A stretch of DNA of 64,000 bases. Source: Desulfosoma sp. (lineage in GTDB: Bacteria > Desulfobacterota > Syntrophobacteria > Syntrophobacterales > DSM-9756). A program made the position numbers and the translations under genes. Below are positions 56,665 to 64,000 of the stretch, in pieces. The DNA is taken from the NCBI GenBank assembly GCA_037481875.1, contig JBBFKY010000001.1, positions 496,001 to 560,000 of the forward strand, written 5' to 3'. Every line of letters begins with the position of its first letter. Position 1 is the first letter of the stretch. The notes beneath the pieces are model-generated. The model was not told the origin of the DNA and did not search any database. It saw only the letters and a program-made list of their open reading frames with translations.

Positions 56665-57660
56665 ATGGAAAAGTATTTTCGAGAGTTCATGGATCAGGTG
56701 AACATGTTGGCCGTATTTAAGGCTCGACGTGTGCTGCAGCGTGTCCTGCCTCCAACCCTTTTGGCCCGTTATGAAAGGCTTTCTGCGGACTTGGGGGCGG
56801 ATATTTATATAAAACATGAAAACCATTTGCCCACCAATTCCTTTAAAGTACGTGGCGCTGTGAATTTTATGGCCCATGTCACTCCGGAGATTGAGCGCTC
56901 GGGCATTGTGGTGGCGACTCGAGGCAACCACGGCATGGCGGTGGCTTGGGCGGCTCGAGAGAAGGGCATCTTTTGCAATGTGGTAGTGCCTGAAGGCAAT
57001 GATCCGGAAATCAACGCCGAGATTACCTCTTATGGGGCGCAGCTCATTGTCAAGGGGGCTGACTTTTACGAAGCCCAGGATTACTGCGAGGAGTTGGCGG
57101 AAAATGCCGGCTACTATTATCTCAGACAGGGTAACGATCCCCACTTGATCACCGGCACGGCGGTTATGGGTTTGGAGATTTTTGAAGAACTGCCGGAGGT
57201 GGAGGTAATCCTTATGCCTATTGGAGGCGGCACGGGGTGTGCGGCTCTGGCCACGGTGATTCGCGGCATCAATCCCAACGTGGAGCTCATCGGGGTGCAG
57301 GCCCAGAACGTGCCTTCCTTTTACGAATCATGGAAGCGTAAAGAAAAAGTCACGGTGCCTTCGGCGCACACCGTCGCGGATGGGCTGGCGGCTCGATCGG
57401 TTTTTGAGGTTCCCTTTTTGCTTCTAAAAGATGTCGTCAGCGATGTGGTGTTGCTGACGGAAGAGGAGCTCATCGATGGGGTGCGGCTGGCTTTGCGCTA
57501 CACCCACAATCTGGCGGAAGTGGCCGGAGCGGCGGCTCTAGCGGCGGCTTACAAGATTCGAGAACGTCTTGCAGGTAAAAAAGTTGTGGTGGTCATGACG
57601 GGTGGCAACATGACTTACGGAAAGCTGGAAAAGATACTGGCCGAACACGGGGCTGGATGA
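56665..57660 (+). CDS. ilvA: Threonine/serine dehydratase (PLP-dependent)
   Basis: A 331-residue fold-type II PLP enzyme; start ATG 56665 (GAGGAGG 5 nt upstream; the open frame extends 37 codons further without a ribosome site). The PLP lysine is in PTNSFKVRGAVNFM, substrate and phosphate loops in ATRGNHGMAVAWAA and PIGGGTGCAALATVI. No C-terminal ACT-like regulatory domain, so it is the short, catabolic type (TdcB-like) or unregulated IlvA. It deaminates threonine to 2-oxobutyrate. Monocistronic. Confidence 0.82.
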   Translation: MEKYFREFMDQVNMLAVFKARRVLQRVLPPTLLARYERLSADLGADIYIKHENHLPTNSFKVRGAVNFMAHVTPEIERSGIVVATRGNHGMAVAWAAREKGIFCNVVVPEGNDPEINAEITSYGAQLIVKGADFYEAQDYCEELAENAGYYYLRQGNDPHLITGTAVMGLEIFEELPEVEVILMPIGGGTGCAALATVIRGINPNVELIGVQAQNVPSFYESWKRKEKVTVPSAHTVADGLAARSVFEVPFLLLKDVVSDVVLLTEEELIDGVRLALRYTHNLAEVAGAAALAAAYKIRERLAGKKVVVVMTGGNMTYGKLEKILAEHGAG

Positions 57661-57777
57661 CCCTCAAAAACGTGGCGTCAAGAAAGAAGGCGCGGCGCAA
57701 TTCCTCGGTATTTTGAAGGGGGTAGGGTCTTTTCAGTCAGGTTCCAGGTTCCGGGCAAGATCCTTTCATGATAGGGT

Positions 57778-58332
57778 TTAGGCTGCCGAGCGGCCTTCCA
57801 GCACCACTTTGTCCGCACCGTCCTTTTCTTCCAGGTAGACGTTCACTTGTTGATCGGGTCGAGTTTTCAGCTCCAGACCCACGAAATGGGCACAGATGGG
57901 CAATTCTCGATGGCCGCGATCCACCAAAGCGGCCACGCGAACCCTTTTCGGCCGACCGTAATCCATGAGGGCATCCAGAGCTGCGCGAATGGTCCGCCCG
58001 GTAAAAAGGACGTCATCGACCAGGACGATGTCTTTGTCTTCCAAGGAAAAAGGAAGCACTGTGGCACGTACCTTTGGTTGAATGTGTAGTCGGGACCAGT
58101 CGTCACGGTAGAGATTAATGTCCAGGGTCCCAATGGGCACGTTAAGGCCGTATTTCTTTTGCAAAATCTTCCCTAAACGCCGTGCCAGAAAGACTCCTCT
58201 CGTGTGGATTCCCACAAGGGCCAAAATGGAAGGGTCATCGGCTTCCTGATAAATGTCCTGAGCGATGCGCTCGAGAGCTCGACTCATCGCGTCGGTTTCC
58301 ATAACCACATGATCGTGTGCCTGTGCTTCCAT
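57778..58332 (-). CDS. pyrR: PyrR, pyrimidine regulatory protein/uracil phosphoribosyltransferase
   Basis: A 184-residue PRTase (start 58332, AGGAAAG 3 nt upstream). The PRPP loop VLVDDVLFTGRTIRAALD and the N-terminal SRALERIAQDIYQ and GIHTRGVFLARRLGKIL regions are PyrR-type. It binds pyrimidine mRNA leaders in some bacteria and has weak uracil phosphoribosyltransferase activity. A hairpin with a T-run lies ~34 nt upstream in its own leader, suggesting attenuation. No other pyr genes are in the window. Confidence 0.88.
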   Translation of the reverse strand: MEAQAHDHVVMETDAMSRALERIAQDIYQEADDPSILALVGIHTRGVFLARRLGKILQKKYGLNVPIGTLDINLYRDDWSRLHIQPKVRATVLPFSLEDKDIVLVDDVLFTGRTIRAALDALMDYGRPKRVRVAALVDRGHRELPICAHFVGLELKTRPDQQVNVYLEEKDGADKVVLEGRSAA

Positions 58333-58365
58333 GAACTTTCCTGCCGTACCGTATGGAGTGGAAAG

Positions 58366-58389
58366 AAAAAAGGCGCCTTTTTCGGCACC
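58366..58389 (-). terminator. Leader terminator of pyrR (candidate attenuator)
   Basis: On the minus strand GGTGCC, loop GAAAAA, GGCGCC, then TTTTTTC. A 6-bp stem with a T-run between the pyrR start and the gene-free region upstream. Confidence 0.6.
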
Positions 58390-58479
58390 CGTGGCGCGCA
58401 AACAATAAATGCATGTTCACCTTTAACTTAGGAAAGATCGACACCCTTGTCAATCATTTCGAAAGCCCACAATGCGGAG

Positions 58480-58900
58480 AAAATATTAAGCCTGAAGCCG
58501 GCGGATTACGGGGGCTCGAGGGCGGACACCTCGGTCCGCACCACAGAGGTCTGTGGTGACCCATGGCCTATGGGGGCGTCCCGGCGGGGTGGATTCATGC
58601 GGCGCGGCAAAACCCTGTAGGGGCGCCCGGGTGTGTGCGCTCCAAAAACCTGCCTCGGTGCGATGTCTTTTTCGGCGGACACATCGGTCCGCTCCTACAC
58701 GATGTGGACAAAAGGTGCACAAAGGATGGTCTGAGGGGGAACCCATTGGCATGGCCCCAGTTTAGAATCCTCTGGGCGGCCCGGTGTGTCCGCCCCAAAA
58801 CTCCTGGGTTAAACCGATTCCCCGGTGAGCCTCGAAACGCGTATGATGCCCGTCAGAAGGGTGCAGGCCGCTTCTTGACGAGGGAATCAAACCTCTGGTA
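58480..58900. repeat. Cluster of GC-rich palindromic repeats
   Basis: GGGCGGACACCTCGGTCCGC (58519-58538), GGCGGACACATCGGTCCGC (58674-58692), GGGCGCCCGGGTGTGTGCGCTCC and GGCGGCCCGGTGTGTCCGCCCC, plus CCACAGAGG-T-CTGTGG. No gene seen in 58390-58982. Confidence 0.65.
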
Positions 58901-58982
58901 AGGGGCTGCGAACACCAACCGCGTGCACCGCTGCGCAGGTAGTCAAGCCATTGAAGGCTTTGCTTGAAAAAGGAGATGTTCC

Positions 58983-59669
58983 ATGGGGGCAAAGAAGATC
59001 AAGGTTCGAAAAAAAGACACGGAAAAAGCCGAAGAGATTTTGAGCGTCACCCAGCGCGTGCTGGAATGGGGGAGGCGTCATGTCACGGTTTTGTTAGGCG
59101 CCGTTGCAGGGCTTTTGTGTGTGCTTGTTCTGTCCTGGGCCGTCGGGGCGTATTCGGACATGAAAGAACGTCGAGCCCAGAGGGAACTGGCCGGTCTTTG
59201 GAGAGAGACCGAGGTGCTGGATATCAAGGATACGGCCGCCTTGCAGGAGCACCTGACCCGTTTGCAATCGGTTGCGGAAAAACATCGAGGAACTTCGGCT
59301 GCGGCCGCAGCGGCCGTCACGATGACAAGGTTGCTTTTTGAAAACGGCCGATATGAGGAAGCCCTCCAGTGGTCTGAAAGGGCCGCCAAAGGCTTTTCCA
59401 AAGATGCGACGGTGGAGTTGCTCTTGGACTACGGCCGCCTGATGTGCCTGGAAGCTTTGGGCCGGGTGGATGAGGCTCTGGCGGGCTGGGGGGCTCTGGC
59501 GGACAAGGCGGAAGGAGGCCTCAAGCGCGAAGCCCTCTGGCATCAAGCCCGTCTGGCCGCCGCCAAGGGGGATCGTGAAAAAGCCGGGCAACTTTATGAC
59601 GCGGCCCTTGAGGTCAAGGGGTTTTACCCGGAAGATGCCTTCCTGAAGGCGGAAAAGGGTCGCCTCTAA
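58983..59669 (+). CDS. Membrane-anchored TPR protein (YfgM-like)
   Basis: A 228-residue protein: a basic start, one membrane helix (VTVLLGAVAGLLCVLVLSWAVGAY, ~38-61), then a periplasmic TPR_21-like region (LAGLWRETEVLDIKDTAAL, ALQWSERAAKGF, EALWHQARLAAAKGDREKAGQLYDAAL). The plan matches YfgM/TPR_21 proteins that sit at the Sec translocon or BAM partners. ATG has GGAG 7 nt upstream. Alone in its unit; a repeat-rich gap precedes it. Confidence 0.65.
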   Translation: MGAKKIKVRKKDTEKAEEILSVTQRVLEWGRRHVTVLLGAVAGLLCVLVLSWAVGAYSDMKERRAQRELAGLWRETEVLDIKDTAALQEHLTRLQSVAEKHRGTSAAAAAAVTMTRLLFENGRYEEALQWSERAAKGFSKDATVELLLDYGRLMCLEALGRVDEALAGWGALADKAEGGLKREALWHQARLAAAKGDREKAGQLYDAALEVKGFYPEDAFLKAEKGRL

Positions 59670-59997
59670 GGATGTTTCGTTCGAGACCCCAGAATGAGCC
59701 GTACCAGGCTGTGCCATTTTACCGTCCACCTGCAGAAAAGGCTCTTGGTGAGTGCTTGGGATGGGTTTTGCCTTGACATGGAACGCTGCCTTGGGTAAGG
59801 GACGCTGGTGAGTATCAAGTACGACAGGGTCTGAGAGCGGCCTGCACCACAAAGGATAAGAGCGATCATGAAACGGTTCTTTCGCTTCGGCTTTATCGGC
59901 GGTGATGGGGGCTTCTTTTTTAGGAAGTCTGCCCATGGCCGAGCGGGGTAGGCGGAAAGAGCCGAAAGCTGAAAGCCTCGCCGAAGCGTGAAAGCCA

Positions 59998-60032
59998 GCC
60001 ATGGGTAGACGAAAACGGAACCCATGGCTTTT
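59998..60032 (+). terminator. Terminator hairpin 1
   Basis: GCCATGGGT (59998-60006) pairs with ACCCATGGC (60020-60028), followed by TTTT. Ends whatever transcript leaves the YfgM-like gene. Confidence 0.6.
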
Positions 60033-60041
60033 ATGTTTTTC

Positions 60042-60076
60042 AAAGCCGTGGGTTTCTTGAAACCTGCGGCTTTTTT
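60042..60076 (+). terminator. Terminator hairpin 2
   Basis: AAAGCCG-TGGGTTTC and GAAACC-TGCGGCTTT form a long stem with a run of six Ts. A second terminator ~60 nt before paaK. Confidence 0.75.
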
Positions 60077-60135
60077 ATTGGCAACTTTTCAGACAGATGC
60101 GCACAGCATTGAGACCACAAGGAGGACAGATTGCG

Positions 60136-61437
60136 ATGATCTACGACATGGAATACGAAACCCTACCGCGAGAGGCTTTGGAGGCCATTCAGTTAAGGCG
60201 TTTGCAGACCACACTGCAGCGCGTGTACGCTACGGTTCCTTTTTACAGAAGGCGCTTTGATGAAGTGGGGTTCAAGCCTTCGGACCTCAGGAGTCTTGAA
60301 GATTTAAGGCGTGTCCCTTTCACGACCAAACAGGACCTTCGAGACAATTATCCTTACGGGCTTTTTGCGGTCCCCATGGAAAACGTGGTGCGCATTCATG
60401 CCTCTTCAGGCACCACAGGAAAGCCTACCGTTGTCGGCTATACGGCTCGAGACATCGAAACCTGGGCCACACTTATGGCGCGATCCCTTTCCGCCGCCGG
60501 GGCTACTCGAGGCGACATCATTCACAATGCCTATGGTTACGGCTTGTTCACCGGAGGTCTAGGGGTTCATTACGGAGCGGAAAAGCTGGGCGCTTCGGTG
60601 ATTCCTATCTCCGGTGGAAACACCAAACGCCAGATCATGATCATGAAGGATTTCGGAGCCACCATACTTACATGCACTCCGTCTTACGCTCTGCATTTGG
60701 CCGAAGTTGCTCACGAAATGGGTGTGGATTTCAAAGACCTCAAGTTCAAAGCGGGTCTTTTCGGTGCGGAACCTTGGTCGGAAAAGATGCGCGAGGAAAT
60801 TGAAAGAAAACTTCATTTGAGTGCCCTGGACATCTACGGCCTTAGTGAAGTTATCGGCCCTGGTGTGGCCGTGGAATGTTTGGAAGCCAAAGCGGGTTTA
60901 CACATCTTTGAAGACCATTTCATTCCAGAAATCATTGATCCCAATACAGGAGAGGTGTTGCCGCCTGGATCGACGGGTGAGCTTGTCTTCACCTCCATCA
61001 CCAAGGAAGCTTTTCCCGTGATTCGTTACCGGACTCGGGACATCACCAGCCTGAACACGGAACCCTGTCTTTGTGGTCGCACTTTTGTGCGCATGAACCG
61101 TGTGAGCGGTCGAAGCGATGACATGCTCATTATACGGGGCGTGAACGTCTTTCCATCCCAGATTGAAAGTGTGCTCATGGAAATCCAGGGGGTTGAACCC
61201 CATTATCAGCTCGTTGTGGACCGTGAGGACAATTTGGACAAGCTGACGGTTCTTGTGGAAGTGGGCGAGTCCGCTTTTTCGGACAAGGTGAAAACCCTTC
61301 AGGATCTGGAAAAGCTCATCACCAAGAATATCAAGGAGTATCTTGGTGTGTCTGCCAAAGTGAAACTGGTGGAACCCAAGACCATCGCTCGAAGCGAAGG
61401 CAAGGCTGTTCGAGTGATCGATAATCGGAAACTGTAA
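60136..61437 (+). CDS. paaK: Phenylacetate-CoA ligase
   Basis: A 433-residue AMP-forming ligase of PaaK type. Start ATG 60136 with GGAGG 10 nt upstream. The P-loop [53 protein letters not shown] and the hinge [20 protein letters not shown] are present. Length is standard. It activates phenylacetate or related aryl acids to CoA thioesters. It is grouped with an ACT-domain gene and a Liv transporter, an arrangement common in anaerobes that ferment aromatic and branched amino acids. The next gene starts after 26 nt. Confidence 0.92.
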   Translation: MIYDMEYETLPREALEAIQLRRLQTTLQRVYATVPFYRRRFDEVGFKPSDLRSLEDLRRVPFTTKQDLRDNYPYGLFAVPMENVVRIHASSGTTGKPTVVGYTARDIETWATLMARSLSAAGATRGDIIHNAYGYGLFTGGLGVHYGAEKLGASVIPISGGNTKRQIMIMKDFGATILTCTPSYALHLAEVAHEMGVDFKDLKFKAGLFGAEPWSEKMREEIERKLHLSALDIYGLSEVIGPGVAVECLEAKAGLHIFEDHFIPEIIDPNTGEVLPPGSTGELVFTSITKEAFPVIRYRTRDITSLNTEPCLCGRTFVRMNRVSGRSDDMLIIRGVNVFPSQIESVLMEIQGVEPHYQLVVDREDNLDKLTVLVEVGESAFSDKVKTLQDLEKLITKNIKEYLGVSAKVKLVEPKTIARSEGKAVRVIDNRKL

Positions 61438-61463
61438 TGGGCCGTAAAGAAAGGAGGCCGAGC

Positions 61464-61895
61464 ATGAGAGTGGAACAGATTTCGGTTTTTTTGGAAAACA
61501 AGGCAGGGCGCCTGGCGGAAGTGACTCGAGTTTTGTCGGAAGCCGGCGTGAACATTCGAGCCCTGTCTCTGGCGGACACCTCAGATTTCGGAATCTTGCG
61601 CCTCATCGTCAACGACAACGAAAAGGCCAAGGAGGCTTTGAAGGCCAACGGTTTCACCGTGGGCAAAACAGACGTGGTCGCTGTGGAAGTGGAAGATCGA
61701 CCTGGAGGGTTGCACAGGATTTTGGACATTCTAAGAAAGGCGGGCATCAACGTGGAATACATGTACGCCTTTGTGCAGCAAAGCGGCGACAATGCCGTGA
61801 TCATCTTCCGCTTTGATAATTTGGACGAAGCTGTTCGTGTGCTCACGGACAACGGCGTCACCGTGATCAACGGCAGCAAGGTCTACACCATGTAG
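61464..61895 (+). CDS. Tandem ACT-domain protein
   Basis: A 143-residue protein; start ATG 61464 (AGGAGG 6 nt upstream). It has two ACT domains, ~4-70 ([32 protein letters not shown]) and ~72-143 ([27 protein letters not shown]). ACT domains bind amino acids. It regularly accompanies phenylacetate-CoA ligase and is likely an amino-acid sensor for that pathway. In the paaK operon. Confidence 0.88.
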   Translation: MRVEQISVFLENKAGRLAEVTRVLSEAGVNIRALSLADTSDFGILRLIVNDNEKAKEALKANGFTVGKTDVVAVEVEDRPGGLHRILDILRKAGINVEYMYAFVQQSGDNAVIIFRFDNLDEAVRVLTDNGVTVINGSKVYTM

Positions 61896-61991
61896 CGGTC
61901 GGTGCAGGGACTTCGCACTCTTGCCGGCATCGGCGAGGGGTGAAGAAGTCATCGTTGAACGGGACAAGAGCAGGACACAGGAGGAAGAGCG

Positions 61992-63152
61992 ATGAAAGGC
62001 AAGGCAAGACCGTGGATTTCTTGGATGGCGGCCGCAGCGGTGATGCTGGCATGGATGGCGGGGCCGAAGACTCTCTTTGGCGCCGAGCCGTACAAGATCG
62101 GAGGAGTTTTTTCCATCACGGGCTCTTCCTCTTTTCTCGGAGATCCCGAGAAGAAAAGCCTCGAGATGGCCGTCGATGAAATCAATGCACGAGGCGGCAT
62201 TGACGGACGACCGGTGGAAGCTGTCATCTACGATACGGAAGGCGATCCTACAAAGGCGGTCCTGGCCGTCAACAAGCTCATCAGCAAAGACAATGTGCTG
62301 GCCATTATCGGCCCCAGCCTGACCCCCACCACCTTGGCTGTGATACCCATTGTGGAACGAGTTCAGGTGCCGCTCATCAGTTGCGCTGCGGGGATTCAAA
62401 TCGTGGAACCCGTCAAACCCTACGTGTTCAAAACGGCCCAAAGCGATGTTCTGGCAGTGGCCACCATTTACAAGCACATGCAAAAACATGGCATTAAAAA
62501 GATCGGCATTCTGTCTGTGACCAACGCCTTTGGAGTGAGCGGTCGAGATCAGCTGGTCAAGCAAGCACCCGAGTACGGCATCACCATTGTCAAGGAAGAA
62601 GCTTACGGCGCCAACGATACAGACATGACGGCTCAGCTGACGAAGATTAAAGGAGAAAATCCTGATGCCGTGGTCTGCTGGGGCACCAATCCCGGACCTG
62701 CCGTGGTGGCCAAAAACATGCGCCAGCTGGGTCTTACTTTTCCGCTTTATCAGAGCCATGGGGTGGCTTCTCCCAAGTTCATTGAACTAGCCGGGGAAGC
62801 TGCCGAAGGGATTCGCCTGCCCACCGGAAAAATTCTCGTGGCCGATCTCCTGCCGGACTCCGATCCGCAAAAAGTCGTGCTGACTGCATACATCACCGAA
62901 TACAACAAGCGTTATGGAGGCGGCGTTTCAGGTTTTGGAGGTTACGCCTATGACGCCATGCAGATACTAGCCAAGGCCCTTCAGGGGACCGGTGGGGACA
63001 AGGCCAAGATTCGCGACAATCTAGAAAAGATTTCCAACCATGTGGGGATCAGCGGCATCTTTAACATGACGCCTCAGGATCATAACGGCTTGGGGCCCGA
63101 AGCCTTTGTCATGGTTGAAATTCGCAATGGCACATGGAAACTTGTGGACTAA
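61992..63152 (+). CDS. livJ: LivJ/LivK-like ABC transporter substrate-binding protein
   Basis: A 386-residue exported binding protein of the branched-chain amino-acid/amide type (HAAT family). Signal peptide residues 1-30 (ending LFGAE). The mature region has IGGVFSITGSSSFLGDPEKKSLEMAVDEINARGGIDGRPVEAVIYDTEGDP and two periplasmic lobes. GGAGGAAG lies 6 nt before ATG. It captures branched-chain or aromatic amino acids or aryl acids for the LivHMGF permease; the permease gene follows after 24 nt. Confidence 0.9.
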   Translation: MKGKARPWISWMAAAAVMLAWMAGPKTLFGAEPYKIGGVFSITGSSSFLGDPEKKSLEMAVDEINARGGIDGRPVEAVIYDTEGDPTKAVLAVNKLISKDNVLAIIGPSLTPTTLAVIPIVERVQVPLISCAAGIQIVEPVKPYVFKTAQSDVLAVATIYKHMQKHGIKKIGILSVTNAFGVSGRDQLVKQAPEYGITIVKEEAYGANDTDMTAQLTKIKGENPDAVVCWGTNPGPAVVAKNMRQLGLTFPLYQSHGVASPKFIELAGEAAEGIRLPTGKILVADLLPDSDPQKVVLTAYITEYNKRYGGGVSGFGGYAYDAMQILAKALQGTGGDKAKIRDNLEKISNHVGISGIFNMTPQDHNGLGPEAFVMVEIRNGTWKLVD

Positions 63153-63176
63153 AAGGCTAGAGGATACGACCGTTTC

Positions 63177-64000
63177 ATGGGTGAATTCCTTCAGTTTCTC
63201 TTTACAGGCGTCACCACCGGGGCCATCTACGGCTTAATCGCTCTGGGCTTCAATGTGCTCTACAACGCCACGGATCTTGTCAATTTCGCTCAAGGCGAAT
63301 GGGTGATGCTCGGCGGCCTGCTGTTTTACAGCCTGGGCGTATCCTTGGGATGGCCCATGGTGGCAGCTTTTGCCATCGCTGTCCTTCTGGTGGCTCTGTT
63401 GGGGCTTCTCCTGGAAAGAGCGGCGCTTCGGCCGGTCAAGAAACCGGAACCGATCACCCTCATTATTATCACCGTTGGGGCGAGCATCTTTCTTCGAGGA
63501 GTGGCCATGCGTCTGTGGGGTAAGGATCCTTACAGCGTGCCGCCCATCACGGCTTCCGTGGAGCCTGTTCGCCTATGGGGGGCGGCGCTCATGCCCCAGA
63601 GCTTATGGATTTTAGGTGTTGTTGTGGTCCTGATGACGGGCTTGCATCTTTTCACAAAGCGCACCTTGACCGGCAAGGCCATGGAAGCCTGCGCCATTCA
63701 TCGAAACGCCGCATGGATTCTGGGTATTCCCAGTGAACGCATGATCCTTTTGGCTTTCGCTCTAAGTGCGGCCTTGGGGGCTGTCGGTGGCGTCATTATT
63801 GCCCCTATCACCATGCCCAGCTATGACATGGGTACCATGTTAGGGTTGAAAGGGTTCTGTGCGGCCATGCTGGGAGGTCTCGGAAGCCATTGGGGAGCAG
63901 CCTTGGGAGGCGTGCTCTTAGGTGTTCTGGAATCCTTGGGGGTGGGTTATTTCTCTTCGGGCATCAAGGACGCCATTGCGTTTCTCGTGCTCCTGATCAT
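63177..64000 (+). CDS. livH: LivH-like ABC permease, partial (runs off right edge)
   Basis: 274 codons are visible from ATG 63177. The product (FLFTGVTTGAIYGLIALGFNVLYNATDLVNFAQGEWVMLGG, then several hydrophobic segments and KRTLTGKAMEACAIHRNAAWILGI) is a LivH permease. The EAA-type loop is seen near KGFCAAMLGGLGSHWGAALGG. It is the next gene of the liv operon; livM, livG and livF are expected beyond the edge. Confidence 0.9.
   Translation, partial: MGEFLQFLFTGVTTGAIYGLIALGFNVLYNATDLVNFAQGEWVMLGGLLFYSLGVSLGWPMVAAFAIAVLLVALLGLLLERAALRPVKKPEPITLIIITVGASIFLRGVAMRLWGKDPYSVPPITASVEPVRLWGAALMPQSLWILGVVVVLMTGLHLFTKRTLTGKAMEACAIHRNAAWILGIPSERMILLAFALSAALGAVGGVIIAPITMPSYDMGTMLGLKGFCAAMLGGLGSHWGAALGGVLLGVLESLGVGYFSSGIKDAIAFLVLLI

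Larger units (their letters stand above)
59670..60135. other. Gap before paaK with tandem terminators
   Basis: No convincing gene. The end contains two terminator hairpins at 59998-60032 and 60042-60076. Confidence 0.4.

Noticed and set aside
58480-58900. Palindromic cluster as a CRISPR array or tRNA cluster
   Set aside because: Units are of unequal spacing and sequence and do not fold as tRNA.

Overview
The window reads as a chromosome segment of a sulfate-reducing deltaproteobacterium (Desulfobacterota, Syntrophobacter/Desulfacinum-like). Evidence: qmoABC, which carries electrons to APS reductase; a cytoplasmic HdrABC-FlxABCD electron-bifurcating cluster; a secreted CbiK cobaltochelatase under a cobalamin riboswitch; rubrerythrin; a Feo iron system; and a LivJ/LivH importer next to a phenylacetate-CoA ligase. 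Gene density is high. Most starts have clear AGGAGG-type ribosome sites, and these decided many of the start choices below. No phage, IS element, CRISPR array or rRNA was seen. Two tRNA genes are present (Pro-UGG, Gly-UCC).

Layout. 1-4 kb: a secreted FG-GAP-type protein cut by the left edge, and two tandem porin-like barrels. 4-13 kb: a baeRF-type protein, qmoABC and a GlcD-like FAD oxidase. 13-20 kb: a CrtC/AttH-type secreted protein, a broken HepT-like gene and an imuB-dnaE2 mutagenesis cassette. 20-27 kb: conserved hypotheticals, a BtaA-like protein, rubrerythrin, trmI and the feo genes (two feoA, feoB and a Cys-rich helper), with DtxR/IdeR-like boxes. 27-32 kb: a 708-residue unknown protein, pcm and a degenerate GGDEF protein. 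31.7-40 kb: GAF-hdrC-hdrB-hdrA-flxD-flxC-flxB-flxA in one minus-strand operon, behind a leader terminator and next to a decayed NifA-type regulator. 40-46 kb: an Rpn-like nuclease, a DsrE-like gene with an in-frame UGA, tRNA-Pro, a thioesterase, a fused double phosphofructokinase and an Slp lipoprotein. 46-53 kb: a molybdopterin oxidoreductase, a His-rich protein, a DUF4198 protein, a TusA-like gene with an in-frame UGA, the cobalamin riboswitch with a small protein and cbiK, and a QueG-like Fe-S protein. 53-64 kb: TPR proteins, a flippase-like membrane protein, an HDOD protein, tRNA-Gly, threonine dehydratase, pyrR, paaK-ACT and livJ-livH (the last cut by the right edge).

The most notable hidden features are two short genes that look broken at a UGA but read through to well-formed ends. 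One is a DsrE-like protein (42048-42398, minus) with a U-x-x-C motif and a GGU-loop hairpin just after the UGA. The other is a TusA-like protein (50319-50612, plus) with a Cys-Sec pair. Both are best explained as selenoproteins, which fits an anaerobic sulfate reducer. Other points of interest are terminator hairpins placed in the leaders of the hdr-flx operon and pyrR, the bacterial tandem PFK whose second half has lost a metal-binding Asp, a GC-rich palindromic repeat family in many intergenic gaps, and a likely in-frame copy of that repeat inside the unknown 708-residue protein.
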